DNA of 64,000 bases from Bradyrhizobium forestalis (GTDB taxonomy: Bacteria; Pseudomonadota; Alphaproteobacteria; Rhizobiales; Xanthobacteraceae): contig NZ_PGVG01000005.1 of assembly GCF_002795245.1 (NCBI RefSeq), positions 124,001 to 188,000 of the forward strand, written 5' to 3'. This document shows, in pieces, positions 34,723 through 43,965 of this stretch. Within the stretch, counting starts at the first letter, position 1. Each line of letters begins with the position of its first letter. Under the pieces are notes generated by a model that ran no database searches, was not told the origin of the DNA, and saw only the letters and a list, made by a program, of their open reading frames with translations. A program made the translations under genes and the position numbers.

Positions 34723-36990
34723 ATGCTGCAGGTGAATAAGCCGTCGTCGGAGATCAACCGCGACTACGCCGAGGTTGAAGGCTCTCCGGCCCAGACGCTC
34801 ACCTCGTATGTCGAGATCGTCCGCCGCCAATTCCCGACCATGGTCGCGATCGTCTCGGCCTGCGTGATCCTGGCGTTGCTCTATCTCTTCACCGCCGCGC
34901 CGCAATTCACCTCCACCGCCTCGATGGTGATCGACACCCGCAAGGTGCAGCTGTTCCAGCAGCAATCCGTCCTTGGCGATATCGCGATCGATTCCGCGAC
35001 GGTGGAGACCCAGGTTGAGATTCTGAAATCCGAGAACATCAGCCTCGCTGTGATCCGCGATCTCCATCTGACAGACGATCCCGAGTTCACAGGCGGTGCG
35101 GGCGGTCTGCTCGGCACAATTATAGGCGCCGTCTCGGGGCTTTTCTCGGAGGGCCGCCCATCGTCCGAATTCGAGCAAACTCGCAAGGCGCTTGGCGTGT
35201 TCGAGAAGAACCGCACCATCAAGCGCCTCGGCCTGACCTATGTGATGGAGATCGGCTACACCTCGAAAGATCCGAATAAGGCCGCGAAGATCGCCAATGC
35301 GATTGCAGACGCCTACATCGTCGACCAGCTCGAGGCGAAGTACCAGGCGACCCGCCGGGCCAGCGTATGGCTGCAGGACCGCATCAAGGAGCTGCGCACC
35401 CAAGCCTCCGTTGCGCAAAAGGCAGTGGTGGATTTCAAGACGGCCAACAACATCGTCGACACCGGTGGGCGGCTGATGAACGAGCAGCAGCTTGCAGAGG
35501 TCAATAGTCAGCTTGTGATGGCTCACGCGGCCACGGCCGAAGCCAAGGCACGGCTCGACCGCATGAACGACATCCTCAAGCAGGACATTCCGGACGCCAA
35601 CGTCGCCGACGCGTTGAAGAACGACACTATTGTCAAGCTCCGCGCCCAGTACGTCGACATGGCGTCCAAGGAATCGATCTGGGCTATGAAATACGGCTCT
35701 GATCACCTGGCGGCGGTCAACCTGCGCAGGCAGATGGCGGAGATCAAGAAGAACATCACCGACGAGCTGAAGCGCATCCAGCAATCCTACAAGAGCGATT
35801 ACGACATCGCGGTGACGCGCGAGGAGAGCATCAAATCCAGCCTCGCCAATGCTGTGTCGGAGTCGCAACTCACCAACCACGCGCAGATCCAGCTCCGCGA
35901 GCTCGAGAGCAACGCCCAGTCCTACCAGGCGATGTACGACAACTTCCTCCAGCGCTACATGGAGAGCGTGCAGCAGCAATCGTTCCCGATTACCGAGGCA
36001 CGGGTGATCAGCGCGGCAACGACGCCGCTGGTGAAGAGCTACCCGAAGTCGCTGATCATCCTGGCGGCGAGCCTGCTCGGCGGTATGATGCTGGCCTTCG
36101 GCGCGGCGATGGCGCGCGAGCTCACCGACAAAGTGTTCCGTACCACTGGCCAGGTCGAGGAACAACTCGGCGCCAATTGCATCGCGATTCTTCCAGCGCT
36201 CGGTCCCGCGACCGCGGCGCCCGGGCTCGGCGAGAGGATGCTGGGCGGCAAGCTCGCCGCGAAGGGTAATCCTCAGCCTGATCTGCTGCGCTATATCGTG
36301 AACAATCCGCTGTCACGCTTCTCGGAAGCCGTGCGCTCGGTGAAGGTGGCGGTCGATCTCAACTCTATCGTGCGCGAGAACCGTGTGTTGGCTACGACGT
36401 CGACCTTGCCGAACGAGGGTAAGAGTACGCTGTCGACCAACCTCGCACAGCTGATGGCGCATGGCGGCGCGCGGGTGATCCTCGTCGATGCCGATTTGCG
36501 GAACCCCTCATTGTCGCGCGCATTGGTGCCCGATGCGAAGATCGGCCTTGTCGATGTCGTCGCGCAGAAGGCGCGGCTCGAGGACGCCCTGATCGTCGAT
36601 GCCGAGACGAAGCTGTCGATCCTGCCAGCGGGCGCCACTTCGAAGCTGTTGCACACCAACGAGATACTGGCGTCGAAGGCGATGCACGCGCTGGTGACCC
36701 AGCTTCGCGCGCAGTTCGACTATGTAGTGCTGGACATGCCACCAATGGCGCCCGTTGTAGACGTGCGCGTTACCTCCGCGTTCGTCGACTCCTACGTGTT
36801 CGTGGTGGAGTGGGGCCGGACCAAGATCGATGTGGTCCGGCACAATCTGCGCGGCTCGCCGGAAATCCAGGACAAGCTTCTCGGCGTCGTCCTGAACAAG
36901 GCCGACACGAAAGCGCTGGCGCGCTACGAGTCCTATCATGGCCGCTACTACTATCAGAAATATTATGCCCGTTACGGGTATGTCGAATAG
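34723..36990 (+). CDS. Wzc/ExoP-type polysaccharide co-polymerase and tyrosine autokinase
   Basis: A 755-residue inner-membrane protein that sets chain length and drives export. Layout: Wzz domain with TM1 (MVAIVSACVILALLYLFTAA, about 47-66), a long periplasmic coiled region, TM2 (about 440-465, SLIILAASLLGGMMLAFGAA), then the BY-kinase domain. Walker A is TLPNEGKSTLSTNLA, Walker A' VILVDADLRNPSL, Walker B YVVLDMPPMAP. The C-terminus carries a tyrosine cluster (YESYHGRYYYQKYYARYGYV, nine Tyr), the autophosphorylation site. It is regulated by phosphorylation state, and the phosphatase at 26058 is a possible partner. The downstream gene overlaps it by 11 bases. Confidence 0.95.
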   Translation: MLQVNKPSSEINRDYAEVEGSPAQTLTSYVEIVRRQFPTMVAIVSACVILALLYLFTAAPQFTSTASMVIDTRKVQLFQQQSVLGDIAIDSATVETQVEILKSENISLAVIRDLHLTDDPEFTGGAGGLLGTIIGAVSGLFSEGRPSSEFEQTRKALGVFEKNRTIKRLGLTYVMEIGYTSKDPNKAAKIANAIADAYIVDQLEAKYQATRRASVWLQDRIKELRTQASVAQKAVVDFKTANNIVDTGGRLMNEQQLAEVNSQLVMAHAATAEAKARLDRMNDILKQDIPDANVADALKNDTIVKLRAQYVDMASKESIWAMKYGSDHLAAVNLRRQMAEIKKNITDELKRIQQSYKSDYDIAVTREESIKSSLANAVSESQLTNHAQIQLRELESNAQSYQAMYDNFLQRYMESVQQQSFPITEARVISAATTPLVKSYPKSLIILAASLLGGMMLAFGAAMARELTDKVFRTTGQVEEQLGANCIAILPALGPATAAPGLGERMLGGKLAAKGNPQPDLLRYIVNNPLSRFSEAVRSVKVAVDLNSIVRENRVLATTSTLPNEGKSTLSTNLAQLMAHGGARVILVDADLRNPSLSRALVPDAKIGLVDVVAQKARLEDALIVDAETKLSILPAGATSKLLHTNEILASKAMHALVTQLRAQFDYVVLDMPPMAPVVDVRVTSAFVDSYVFVVEWGRTKIDVVRHNLRGSPEIQDKLLGVVLNKADTKALARYESYHGRYYYQKYYARYGYVE

Positions 36991-37744
36991 CCGCCCTAGG
37001 CCGTTCGTGGTTCTGCTGCGTGGACTGTTGCTTGCGTCCGGGCTTGCCAGCGTGCTCTGGTCTCTTATGGTGTTGCCGTCCTTTCGGGGGCTTTTGCCGG
37101 CCCGTGACATAGCGGCACGGATCATCTCGGATGACCGGTTGAAGGCGCAGGCATTGGCGGAAATCCTTGCGCTCATCGAGCCTGCAGCTGCGGCTGCCCT
37201 GTCGCCGCCCGAACTGTTTCGTGCCAGTGCGCTCGCGCGGGTTCGGCTTGCCGAAGTGGCCATGGCGCGCAAGAGCTCCGATGAGGCGGATGCCGAGATC
37301 GCAGCGGCAGAGCAAAAGCTGGTTGAGGCGCTCTCTGTCAATCCCACAGATTCGTTTCTGTGGTTGATGCTCTACTCGGTCGAGACGAGCCGCAGCGGCT
37401 TTGATCCAAAGACGGTGGCCCACCTGGAACGATCATATCTGGCCGGGCCGAATGAGGGCTGGATTGCGGTTCGCCGCAATCGCGTTGCGCTTGGCGTATT
37501 CCCGCTGCTGAGCGAATTAGCTCAGGCACGCGTAGTAGATGAGTTCGCCGAGATGGTGGATGCAGATTTTTGGAACGACACGGAAGCAAATCTGACCGGC
37601 ATCGGATGGGCGCATCGCGATCGGTTGCTTGCCGGGCTTCAGCGCGTCGATCTCGTCTCTCGGGAGGCGTTCGCACGCATGCTGTTCCGGGACGGCTACG
37701 ACATTCAGGTCCCAGGCGTGAAACAAAAGGAGAGACCCTGGTGA
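36980..37744 (+). CDS. Membrane-anchored helical protein of polysaccharide locus
   Basis: A 254-residue protein with one N-terminal membrane helix (FVVLLRGLLLASGLASVLWS) and a helical, repeat-like remainder (DAEIAAAEQKLVEALSVNPT then DSFLWLMLYSVETSRSGFDP), TPR-like in style. ATG 36980 overlaps the kinase gene by 11 bases, so translation is coupled. It is paralogous to the product of 25333-25995. It is placed directly after a Wzc-type kinase and before a small secreted protein gene, hinting at a role in the export complex. The function is not known. Confidence 0.72.
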   Translation: MSNSRPRPFVVLLRGLLLASGLASVLWSLMVLPSFRGLLPARDIAARIISDDRLKAQALAEILALIEPAAAAALSPPELFRASALARVRLAEVAMARKSSDEADAEIAAAEQKLVEALSVNPTDSFLWLMLYSVETSRSGFDPKTVAHLERSYLAGPNEGWIAVRRNRVALGVFPLLSELAQARVVDEFAEMVDADFWNDTEANLTGIGWAHRDRLLAGLQRVDLVSREAFARMLFRDGYDIQVPGVKQKERPW

Positions 37745-38145
37745 TGGCTCCAACCTGTCTCGTTCAGGATCGCCTGTGGCTGACGGCCCTGTGCATCCTT
37801 TGCATCAGCGTTTCCAGCGGTCGTGCGCAGACCACCACCACAGGCCCGGCGCTGACCATGCAACGCAGTTTGGACCAGTCGGGAGCGAACGTGATACGGG
37901 ATCCGCTGGGACGGCCGTGCCTCGATGTCGAGGCAGCTGCTCGTGCCGGGGCCGCCAATCCTGCTATGCAAGACCATATTGTGAGCATCAAGAACAACTG
38001 TGCGAAGTTGATCAAGGCGAAGGTTTGTTACGCGAACTCCGATCACTGCAACGAAGTCGTCTTGCAGGCATACAAGCGCGTCGATACGATTCTCGGCAGC
38101 ATGAAGGGCGTGACGACTTTCCGCTACACCATCACCCAACGGTAG
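37744..38145 (+). CDS. Small exported Cys-containing protein of polysaccharide locus
   Basis: A 133-residue exported protein with signal peptide (LWLTALCILCISVSSGRAQ) and a mature chain with several cysteines (GRPCLDVEAAARAG, IKNNCAKLIKAKVCYANSDH, CNEVVLQAYKR). The four cysteines suggest two disulfides. The start overlaps the upstream stop (GTGATG), so it is coupled to the anchored protein gene; GTG 37741 is an alternative. The region from VCYANSDHCN resembles small secreted proteins of exopolysaccharide loci. The function is unknown. Confidence 0.72.
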   Translation: MAPTCLVQDRLWLTALCILCISVSSGRAQTTTTGPALTMQRSLDQSGANVIRDPLGRPCLDVEAAARAGAANPAMQDHIVSIKNNCAKLIKAKVCYANSDHCNEVVLQAYKRVDTILGSMKGVTTFRYTITQR

Positions 38146-38166
38146 CGCTGAAGGGCAGGACCGTTC

Positions 38167-40353
38167 ATGCACCGGTTTGCGTGCGTCACCATCGCGCCAT
38201 TGATGTCTGCCTTCGTCCTTTCGGCTTGCGAGCCGGCCGTTGGTGCACCTTCCGTGTTCTGGGCCAGCGATCCCGTGGGACCGGACGAGACGGTTCTCGT
38301 CGTTGGTGATGGCCTTGCCAAGGTCGAGACCGTTGAAGTTACGCGCGTCGCCGACCAAGCGGAGCGCGCAGCTCCTCCGGCTCAGGGCGTCAAGGTCATT
38401 CCCGTGCAAGTCAGCAACGAGTCGCTGAAATTCACGATTCCGAAAGACATGGCCCAAGGAGTTTATCGCATCTCGCTTGGCAGCGATGCTGCTCCCGCCC
38501 TCGACCTGAATGCCCCGACCATCTATTGGCCGCAGGGTGATCTCGGCGGGAGCAGCAGCCCGGGGGGCTGGCTTCGCGTGTTCGGCCGCAACATTGCGTC
38601 CGGACAAGGGGCGGTGGGTCGGCTGAAGCCTGCTGGCGGCGCCGGCGCGGAGATCTCTCTGCAGCCATCCGTCGCGAGCACGTGGGATTCCACGTTCAGT
38701 CTCCCTGCCGATCTCGATGTCGGCGAATATTCGGTCAGGCTCTGGAATGGTCATGGCGATTCCAATGATTGGCGGGACGTCGGCATCTGGCGGGTGAAAG
38801 GGAGGGCGGTTTGGCCCGACCTGACCCTCGATGCCAAGGCCTTTGGTGCCGTTGCTGACGGCGTGCGCGACGACACGCCCGCGCTCAAGTCGGCGTTGCT
38901 GTCCCTCGCGCAAAAAGGCGGAGGAACGCTGTTCCTTCCCCGCGGCTACTACCGCCTCTCAGATGGATTGACCTTGCCACCCCATACCCGCCTGAAGGGC
39001 GAGGGGCGCACGCTGGTGCGCTTGATCTGGCCAGACTTCCCTGTGCCTCCTTTGGCCCTGCTCGACGGCTCGACGGAGTTTGCGATCGAGGACCTCACGA
39101 TCGTGGCCTCCAACCACGCGCATATCATCAGCGGTGGATTTTCTCGTGCGCCGGGCGACGAAGCTACGGAGCCGCAAAACATCGTCTTGCGCAACGTGAC
39201 CGTGCGCGCATCGATGTATCGCGGTCATCTCACTCCGGACCAGACCAATGACCGCCTCAAGGCCGCCCTGAAATTCTCGACCGGCGGACCGGATACGGTT
39301 CGCCTGACCGGCAAGAACCTCATTGTCGAGGATTGCGACCTCTACGGTTCGGGCCGTTCCCTGTATCTCGAGCGTCCCCGCTCGGCGCGGGTGACAGGCA
39401 ACAAGCTCTACAACGGGCGTTGGGGGTGGTACTCCATTAGTGGCGCAGATCGCGTGATCTTCGAGGACAACGATGTGATCGGAGGCGACCTACAGAGTAC
39501 GGGGGGAGGCTTGAACACGCTCAGCAAGCACGAGATGTTCGCCCAAAGCGTCGCGTTTCTGCACAATCGCCTCCAGATGATGAACGGATGGGATCGAGAG
39601 GCGGTGACCTCCGATGGCCCTGGAGGATGTTACTACGGCCACGCGGCTTCCATTGGCGGTGACAGGCGTAAAATAACTCTGCAGCCATCGCAGACGGATG
39701 GGCCGCAGGATTTACAAAGATGCGTTGGCGCGGGTCTCTTTGTTCTAGGGGGACGGGGCATGGGACAAGTGCGGCGGATTCGTTCAATTGAAGGGCTGGA
39801 CGTTCTGCTCGATGATCCGCTCGACGTTCAGACGGACAATTCCTCCATCGTCTCGCTCACCACATTGCAGCGCCGCTACCTGATAGTCGGTAACGAGCTT
39901 TCTGACGCAAGCACTGGCGTGCAGCTCTTTGGTTCGTCCGTTGAGCATGTCGTTGCGGACAATATCTCACGCCGGACCTGGGGGCTGCTCAACAGGGGGT
40001 TGTATTACAGAGCGTATCAGCCGACGTGGTATTCTCAGTTTTTGCACAACCAAATCGCCGAGGGCGACTTGTGGCGGGATGCTTTTATTGGAACATGGGG
40101 TTCTCAGAAGCCTCCCAATACGGCCCCGTTGTCGCTGGCCACGATCATCCGTTCGAATACGTTGTCGGAGGATGCGCATATTGAAGTGAGGGGTTATATA
40201 AAAGCTGCTCCCGGCGTTCGCGATGTGGTAATTGAAAAAAATCAGCTGTCTCAGCGAGCGAGTAATTCAATCATTGTGGATGAGGGAGCCACTGGCGTCT
40301 TGATCAAAAGCAATGTGAGCTCCGAAACAAAAGGCCCAGCAACTCGCGATTAA
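38167..40353 (+). CDS. Lipoprotein with right-handed beta-helix (pectate-lyase-3 type)
   Basis: A 728-residue predicted lipoprotein: signal peptide with lipobox (FVLSACEP, Cys19). The first 200 residues hold beta-rich domains (PSVFWASDPVGPDETVLVVG and ASTWDSTFSLPADLDVGEYS). A right-handed beta-helix follows from LTLDAKAFGAVADGVRDDTP and GGGTLFLPRGYYRLSDGLTL, the Pectate_lyase_3/GH55-like signature, then many short coils (NIVLRNVTVRA, LIVEDCDLYGSGRSLYLERP). It may cleave or modify the cell's own polysaccharide. The last 240 residues are encoded by visibly more A/T-rich DNA, marking the edge of a compositional island. It ends nine bases from the convergent glycosyltransferase gene. Confidence 0.85.
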   Translation: MHRFACVTIAPLMSAFVLSACEPAVGAPSVFWASDPVGPDETVLVVGDGLAKVETVEVTRVADQAERAAPPAQGVKVIPVQVSNESLKFTIPKDMAQGVYRISLGSDAAPALDLNAPTIYWPQGDLGGSSSPGGWLRVFGRNIASGQGAVGRLKPAGGAGAEISLQPSVASTWDSTFSLPADLDVGEYSVRLWNGHGDSNDWRDVGIWRVKGRAVWPDLTLDAKAFGAVADGVRDDTPALKSALLSLAQKGGGTLFLPRGYYRLSDGLTLPPHTRLKGEGRTLVRLIWPDFPVPPLALLDGSTEFAIEDLTIVASNHAHIISGGFSRAPGDEATEPQNIVLRNVTVRASMYRGHLTPDQTNDRLKAALKFSTGGPDTVRLTGKNLIVEDCDLYGSGRSLYLERPRSARVTGNKLYNGRWGWYSISGADRVIFEDNDVIGGDLQSTGGGLNTLSKHEMFAQSVAFLHNRLQMMNGWDREAVTSDGPGGCYYGHAASIGGDRRKITLQPSQTDGPQDLQRCVGAGLFVLGGRGMGQVRRIRSIEGLDVLLDDPLDVQTDNSSIVSLTTLQRRYLIVGNELSDASTGVQLFGSSVEHVVADNISRRTWGLLNRGLYYRAYQPTWYSQFLHNQIAEGDLWRDAFIGTWGSQKPPNTAPLSLATIIRSNTLSEDAHIEVRGYIKAAPGVRDVVIEKNQLSQRASNSIIVDEGATGVLIKSNVSSETKGPATRD

Positions 40354-40362
40354 TTTCTCGAG

Positions 40363-41289
40363 CTAAGACTGCGCAACGGTTGGTTCGATCTTCAACCCTG
40401 TCAGCCGGGCCAGTTCCGCGGCAACAGCATCAGGTTCGCGCAAATGGCGCACGGCCCTTTCCAGCTCTTCGACCTTTGATCCTACCAGAAAACGGTACCA
40501 AAAGCCCTGTAACACATTGTAGATCAGCCCCTCTCTGCCGTCCAGGAAGCCAAGGAGGAAGAGATAGCGATACAGAAAATAGGCTAAAGAGCTGATTTGG
40601 AATGGAATTCGATTGTAGAAGCTCTCCTTTAGGAAGCGTTTGATCGAGGCTTGTGAAGAGCTTCCGCTTCTTGAAAGCGCGGCGGTCGGCCTCATGAAAT
40701 GCAAGCGCTGATTCAGGACCTCGACAGCCTCACGTGTGGCATACCTGTTGTGCTTGTCGGTAAAACTGGACAGGCCGCTCAGGTTGTGATCAGCAAATCC
40801 CCCTTGGAAAGTCACCGTGCGGCCGTCTCGAACAAAGATGTGCTCATCCATCCAGCGATCCTCGATCTTGCCGTAGCCGCGCCGCCAAATGCGGGTCATG
40901 ACGAGGATTCCTCGTCCGCCGTACTTGATGGTTCGCTCCATGAACACGAGCTTTCGCTTGAGGTTGACGCCGGTTACTTCGGAGGGAAGTGTTGGAATCC
41001 GAGCACGGATCTCCGCGACAAGATCAGCCTCAATGTACTCGTCAGCATCCAGTCGCATCACCCAATCACTTCTTATGGGTGCGTTGTCGAGAGCCCACTG
41101 AAATTGCTTCGCCTGATTGACAAAGGGATTTTGCAGCACAATCGCGTTATGACGCTTCGCGATTTCCACGGTGCTATCGGTCGAGAAGGAATCGACCACG
41201 AATACTTCACTGGCGATCCCCGCAACACTCTCGAGTGCTCGGTCGAGGTGTTTTTCCTCGTTGTAGGTGAGGATGATGACGGAGAGCAT
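40363..41289 (-). CDS. Family 2 glycosyltransferase (WaaE/KdtX-like)
   Basis: A 308-residue GT-A glycosyltransferase using a nucleotide sugar. Family marks: SVIILTYNEEKHLDRALESV, VVDSFSTDSTVEIAKRH, and the DXD motif in VMRLDADEYIEADL. The C-terminal part has a membrane-associated helix (SSLAYFLYRYLFLLGFLDGR), as in the KdtX/WaaE group. It is the last gene of a minus-strand run of polysaccharide genes; its stop is nine bases from the pectate-lyase-like gene. The DNA is A/T-richer than the flanking locus. It probably adds one sugar to the lipid-linked repeat. Confidence 0.88.
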   Translation of the reverse strand: MLSVIILTYNEEKHLDRALESVAGIASEVFVVDSFSTDSTVEIAKRHNAIVLQNPFVNQAKQFQWALDNAPIRSDWVMRLDADEYIEADLVAEIRARIPTLPSEVTGVNLKRKLVFMERTIKYGGRGILVMTRIWRRGYGKIEDRWMDEHIFVRDGRTVTFQGGFADHNLSGLSSFTDKHNRYATREAVEVLNQRLHFMRPTAALSRSGSSSQASIKRFLKESFYNRIPFQISSLAYFLYRYLFLLGFLDGREGLIYNVLQGFWYRFLVGSKVEELERAVRHLREPDAVAAELARLTGLKIEPTVAQS

Positions 41290-41297
41290 GGTTGAGC

Positions 41298-42131
41298 CTA
41301 CCTGCCCGCTGCAAAAAAATCGTCAAATATCGCGCGATGCCGGGCAGGGTTCACGGCTATGAGATTGAAAGAATGCTCGTGCGCCACCCCCCGAGTGACG
41401 GCATCGAATATCTGATATCCCGATGACGACAAAAGAGTCTTCACGCCGTCGAAGTTCTGAGGAAGAACCTCAATGAAGATTATTGGGCTGTGCTCTCTAA
41501 AAAGCTGCGCTCCGCCATTGATGACGGACTGCTCGGCTCCTTCGACGTCGATCTTGATGATATCAGGAGCGCGCTGCCTCTCCTCGTAGACGCGATCCAG
41601 AGTCGTGCATGGTATGATGGAAGATTGCGCGGCACGACCCATCACTCGTTCGATGTTTGCATCCTGGACGATCGTGCCCTGCTTTCCGGTGATGGTGTCA
41701 CGCTTGAACTCCAGCGTTCCAATCCGGTCGCACACGGCCAATTTCATCAGTTCGCAAGTCGAAAGAGATGAACGCAGAATTGTCTTTTCAATCGTTGCAA
41801 CGTTGCGCTGATCAGGTTCGAACAGCAACGCTCGTTTGTTGGAGCCGGCCGATATGAATTCCCAGGTATATTGCCCAATATTGGCGCCGATATCCCAGAA
41901 GTCCTGCATTTCGCTCCGTCCAGAAATCAATCGAAATATCTCGCGCTCACCGGCTTCCTTGCCGCCAGCGGTCAGCATCTCCGTGAGGTTTTTGGATGAC
42001 TGGAGATAAACAGGAAACGAGATATTCGGGAGCCGCCAGGGCAAGTCGAAATCAAGCAGCCCAATGGCGAACTCTCCCAACCGGCTCGCCCGCAGGCTTA
42101 ACAGACTGTTGCGCCAATTCATCGCCGACAT
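41298..42131 (-). CDS. FkbM family methyltransferase (first copy)
   Basis: A 277-residue SAM-dependent O-methyltransferase of the FkbM family, which modifies sugars or similar acceptors. Visible: DIGANIGQYTWEFISAG (SAM loop), ALLFEPDQRNVATIEKTI, PDIIKIDVEGAEQSVINGG and IIFIEVLPQNF. ATG 42131 or 42122 (MNWRNSLLSL) could be the start. It lies nine bases before the glycosyltransferase gene at 40363-41289. A second FkbM gene is found at 47789, so two methylation sites in the polysaccharide are likely. Confidence 0.88.
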   Translation of the reverse strand: MSAMNWRNSLLSLRASRLGEFAIGLLDFDLPWRLPNISFPVYLQSSKNLTEMLTAGGKEAGEREIFRLISGRSEMQDFWDIGANIGQYTWEFISAGSNKRALLFEPDQRNVATIEKTILRSSLSTCELMKLAVCDRIGTLEFKRDTITGKQGTIVQDANIERVMGRAAQSSIIPCTTLDRVYEERQRAPDIIKIDVEGAEQSVINGGAQLFREHSPIIFIEVLPQNFDGVKTLLSSSGYQIFDAVTRGVAHEHSFNLIAVNPARHRAIFDDFFAAGR

Positions 42132-42162
42132 GCCCTCGTGTGAGTAGTTGCAATCGATTTAT

Positions 42163-42747
42163 TCATCGACCCCTGCCGAGTACTTCGACGGCCGATGCCC
42201 GCATCCTGAGGCGCTTGGCTGGATTTCCAGCATATATCGTCTGCTCTTCGAGATCTTTCATCGTCACCGCTCGCGCACCTAGAACCGCGTATGCGTGTAC
42301 TGTAACGCCAGGACCAACGAAGGCGTCCGCGGCCACCCATGCGTGGGATTCTACGCGGATCGGTTTCGTCACCAATGCGAAATCAGGGTCGTCCACGTCG
42401 TGAGTCCCTGCGCAGAGATGGGCGCCCTGAGACACGAGCGCGAATGGTCCAAGCGTGATGTTGTCCATGCAATAACAGGTTACGCCGGGCCCCAAGCAGG
42501 CGTAGTCGTGCATTTCGAGATTGGGCGGATACCAGATCTTGACCCCGGGATAAATCTTGGCAGTTTCAGAAATCCTTCCGCCGAACAGGCGCACCAGCAT
42601 CCGCCGCCAAGCATGGAGAGGAGTGGGCGTCCAAATTCCTAGCAGGAGCCAAACCACGTTCCAGATGGCGCGCTCCATGCGATGGCGCAGCGGATAGGTC
42701 GCGCCGCCAGCTTTAGGGCTTGGGTTCATTCGACTAGCGGATTTCAT
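42163..42747 (-). CDS. WcaF/hexapeptide-repeat acetyltransferase
   Basis: A 194-residue left-handed beta-helix acyltransferase, of the putative colanic acid acetyltransferase WcaF type. Visible are ATYPLRHRMERAIWNVVWLL at the N-terminus, GGRISETAKIYPGVKIWYPP, LEMHDYACLGPGVTCYCMDN, LGPFALVSQGAHLCAGTHDV and TVHAYAVLGARAVTMKDLEE. It would O-acetylate a sugar of the repeat unit. ATG 42747 overlaps the upstream glycosyltransferase gene by 14 bases; ATG 42729 is an alternative without overlap. Confidence 0.88.
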   Translation of the reverse strand: MKSASRMNPSPKAGGATYPLRHRMERAIWNVVWLLLGIWTPTPLHAWRRMLVRLFGGRISETAKIYPGVKIWYPPNLEMHDYACLGPGVTCYCMDNITLGPFALVSQGAHLCAGTHDVDDPDFALVTKPIRVESHAWVAADAFVGPGVTVHAYAVLGARAVTMKDLEEQTIYAGNPAKRLRMRASAVEVLGRGR

Positions 42748-43927
42748 GGCCGTCCAATCCTGCGTCGACACGTGCGTCGCCGGGAGCACTTACCACCTCC
42801 GTATACAGAGCGGTCAGCTGGTCGATGACCGATGCCTTGGAGTAGTGCTTCCTGAGAAAGTTCTGTCCATTTCTGCTGAGTTCAACTCGCTCTTGCACCG
42901 TCAACAGGGATGCAGACATGAGGCTCTCGGACAACGAGCTGGCGTCCTGCTCAATCTGGATCGCAGCACGATCAGCAAAGGCGGCACTCAGGTTGCATTC
43001 CTTGGTCATGAGGACAGGTTTTGCATGCGCCCATGCCTCCAATATCGCCATTGGAAGTCCCTCGCTTTTCGACGGCAAGATGAAGAACGTAGCGGCGGAG
43101 AGCGTACTGGCCTTGGCGGAGCCATATTGTGGGCCCGCGAAGTGTATATTGCCTAACTCCATTTGCAATTCAGCGACGAGAGGCTCGAAGCTTGGCAGAT
43201 GATCCACCCAACCGCAAAAAACGAGCACCGATCGTTGACGAAATTCTGTGCTCTTGGCGCAGGCTTGATGCCAGGCGTGGCAAAGCTCCAGGCAACCCTT
43301 CTTCTCGTGTATTCGACCGAAGTAGAGATAGACATCACGTTGATCGAACTCCGGCCGCCACCATGCGGGGCGTGTCGGTGCTGACGAGGTCAATTCGACC
43401 TCCACGTAGTTCGGGATCAGCCGTACGGGTGCGCTCTCAACCACCTCCCTCACATCCTCGATTTCCTTTTCCGTCAATACCTGGAAGCAGGAAGCGCGAC
43501 GCAAGAAGCAATCGTGAAATAGTAGCGAGACGATCCATTTCAGTAACGGCGAGCGCCGCCGTATCCATTTCTCCAGCATGCCATGCGGGGTGACGACGTA
43601 TCTTCCCCCGGTGATCAGCGACCACGCCAGAACCGCAGCGCAGTGAAACATCCAAACGCCGTGCACGTGGACTAGGTCAGCGCGACTGTTGAAGAGACCA
43701 AGCAGAAGTCCGGGCGAGAAACCAAAATTCTTGGGACCCACGCGTTGGTGTGCTCGCACTGGCAACTGTTTCCAACGCCAAACGTCTTGTTCAAAGAAGT
43801 CGTCCGCCAAGGTCGCAACCTGCACATGGTGTTCCCGTTCAGATAGGCCTAAAGACGCGAGTCTTGCGACCTCAGAGACACCTCCTCCTGTGCGGGTTAC
43901 GGATGGAGTTACGACGAGGATGCGCAT
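42734..43927 (-). CDS. GT4-type glycosyltransferase
   Basis: A 397-residue GT-B glycosyltransferase (family 4). The N-terminal domain starts MRILVVTPSVTRTGGGVSEV, and the C-terminal domain has VYLYFGRIHEKKGCLELCHA and FFILPSKSEGLPMAILEAWA with the EX7E-like motif (ESEGLPMAILE region) contacting the donor nucleotide. ATG 43927 is chosen because the 14 extra N-terminal residues of the longer frame do not fit the family. It is in the middle of the minus-strand assembly operon and A/T-richer than the flanks. Confidence 0.92.
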   Translation of the reverse strand: MRILVVTPSVTRTGGGVSEVARLASLGLSEREHHVQVATLADDFFEQDVWRWKQLPVRAHQRVGPKNFGFSPGLLLGLFNSRADLVHVHGVWMFHCAAVLAWSLITGGRYVVTPHGMLEKWIRRRSPLLKWIVSLLFHDCFLRRASCFQVLTEKEIEDVREVVESAPVRLIPNYVEVELTSSAPTRPAWWRPEFDQRDVYLYFGRIHEKKGCLELCHAWHQACAKSTEFRQRSVLVFCGWVDHLPSFEPLVAELQMELGNIHFAGPQYGSAKASTLSAATFFILPSKSEGLPMAILEAWAHAKPVLMTKECNLSAAFADRAAIQIEQDASSLSESLMSASLLTVQERVELSRNGQNFLRKHYSKASVIDQLTALYTEVVSAPGDARVDAGLDGHEIR

Positions 43928-43965
43928 GATTTGAACAATATCACTTAGATCACCGGCTGTTGTAA

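Noticed and set aside
34624..36165. Minus-strand frame of 513 codons
   Set aside because: Antisense of the Wzc-type kinase gene, whose Walker motifs and Tyr tail are clear on the plus strand.
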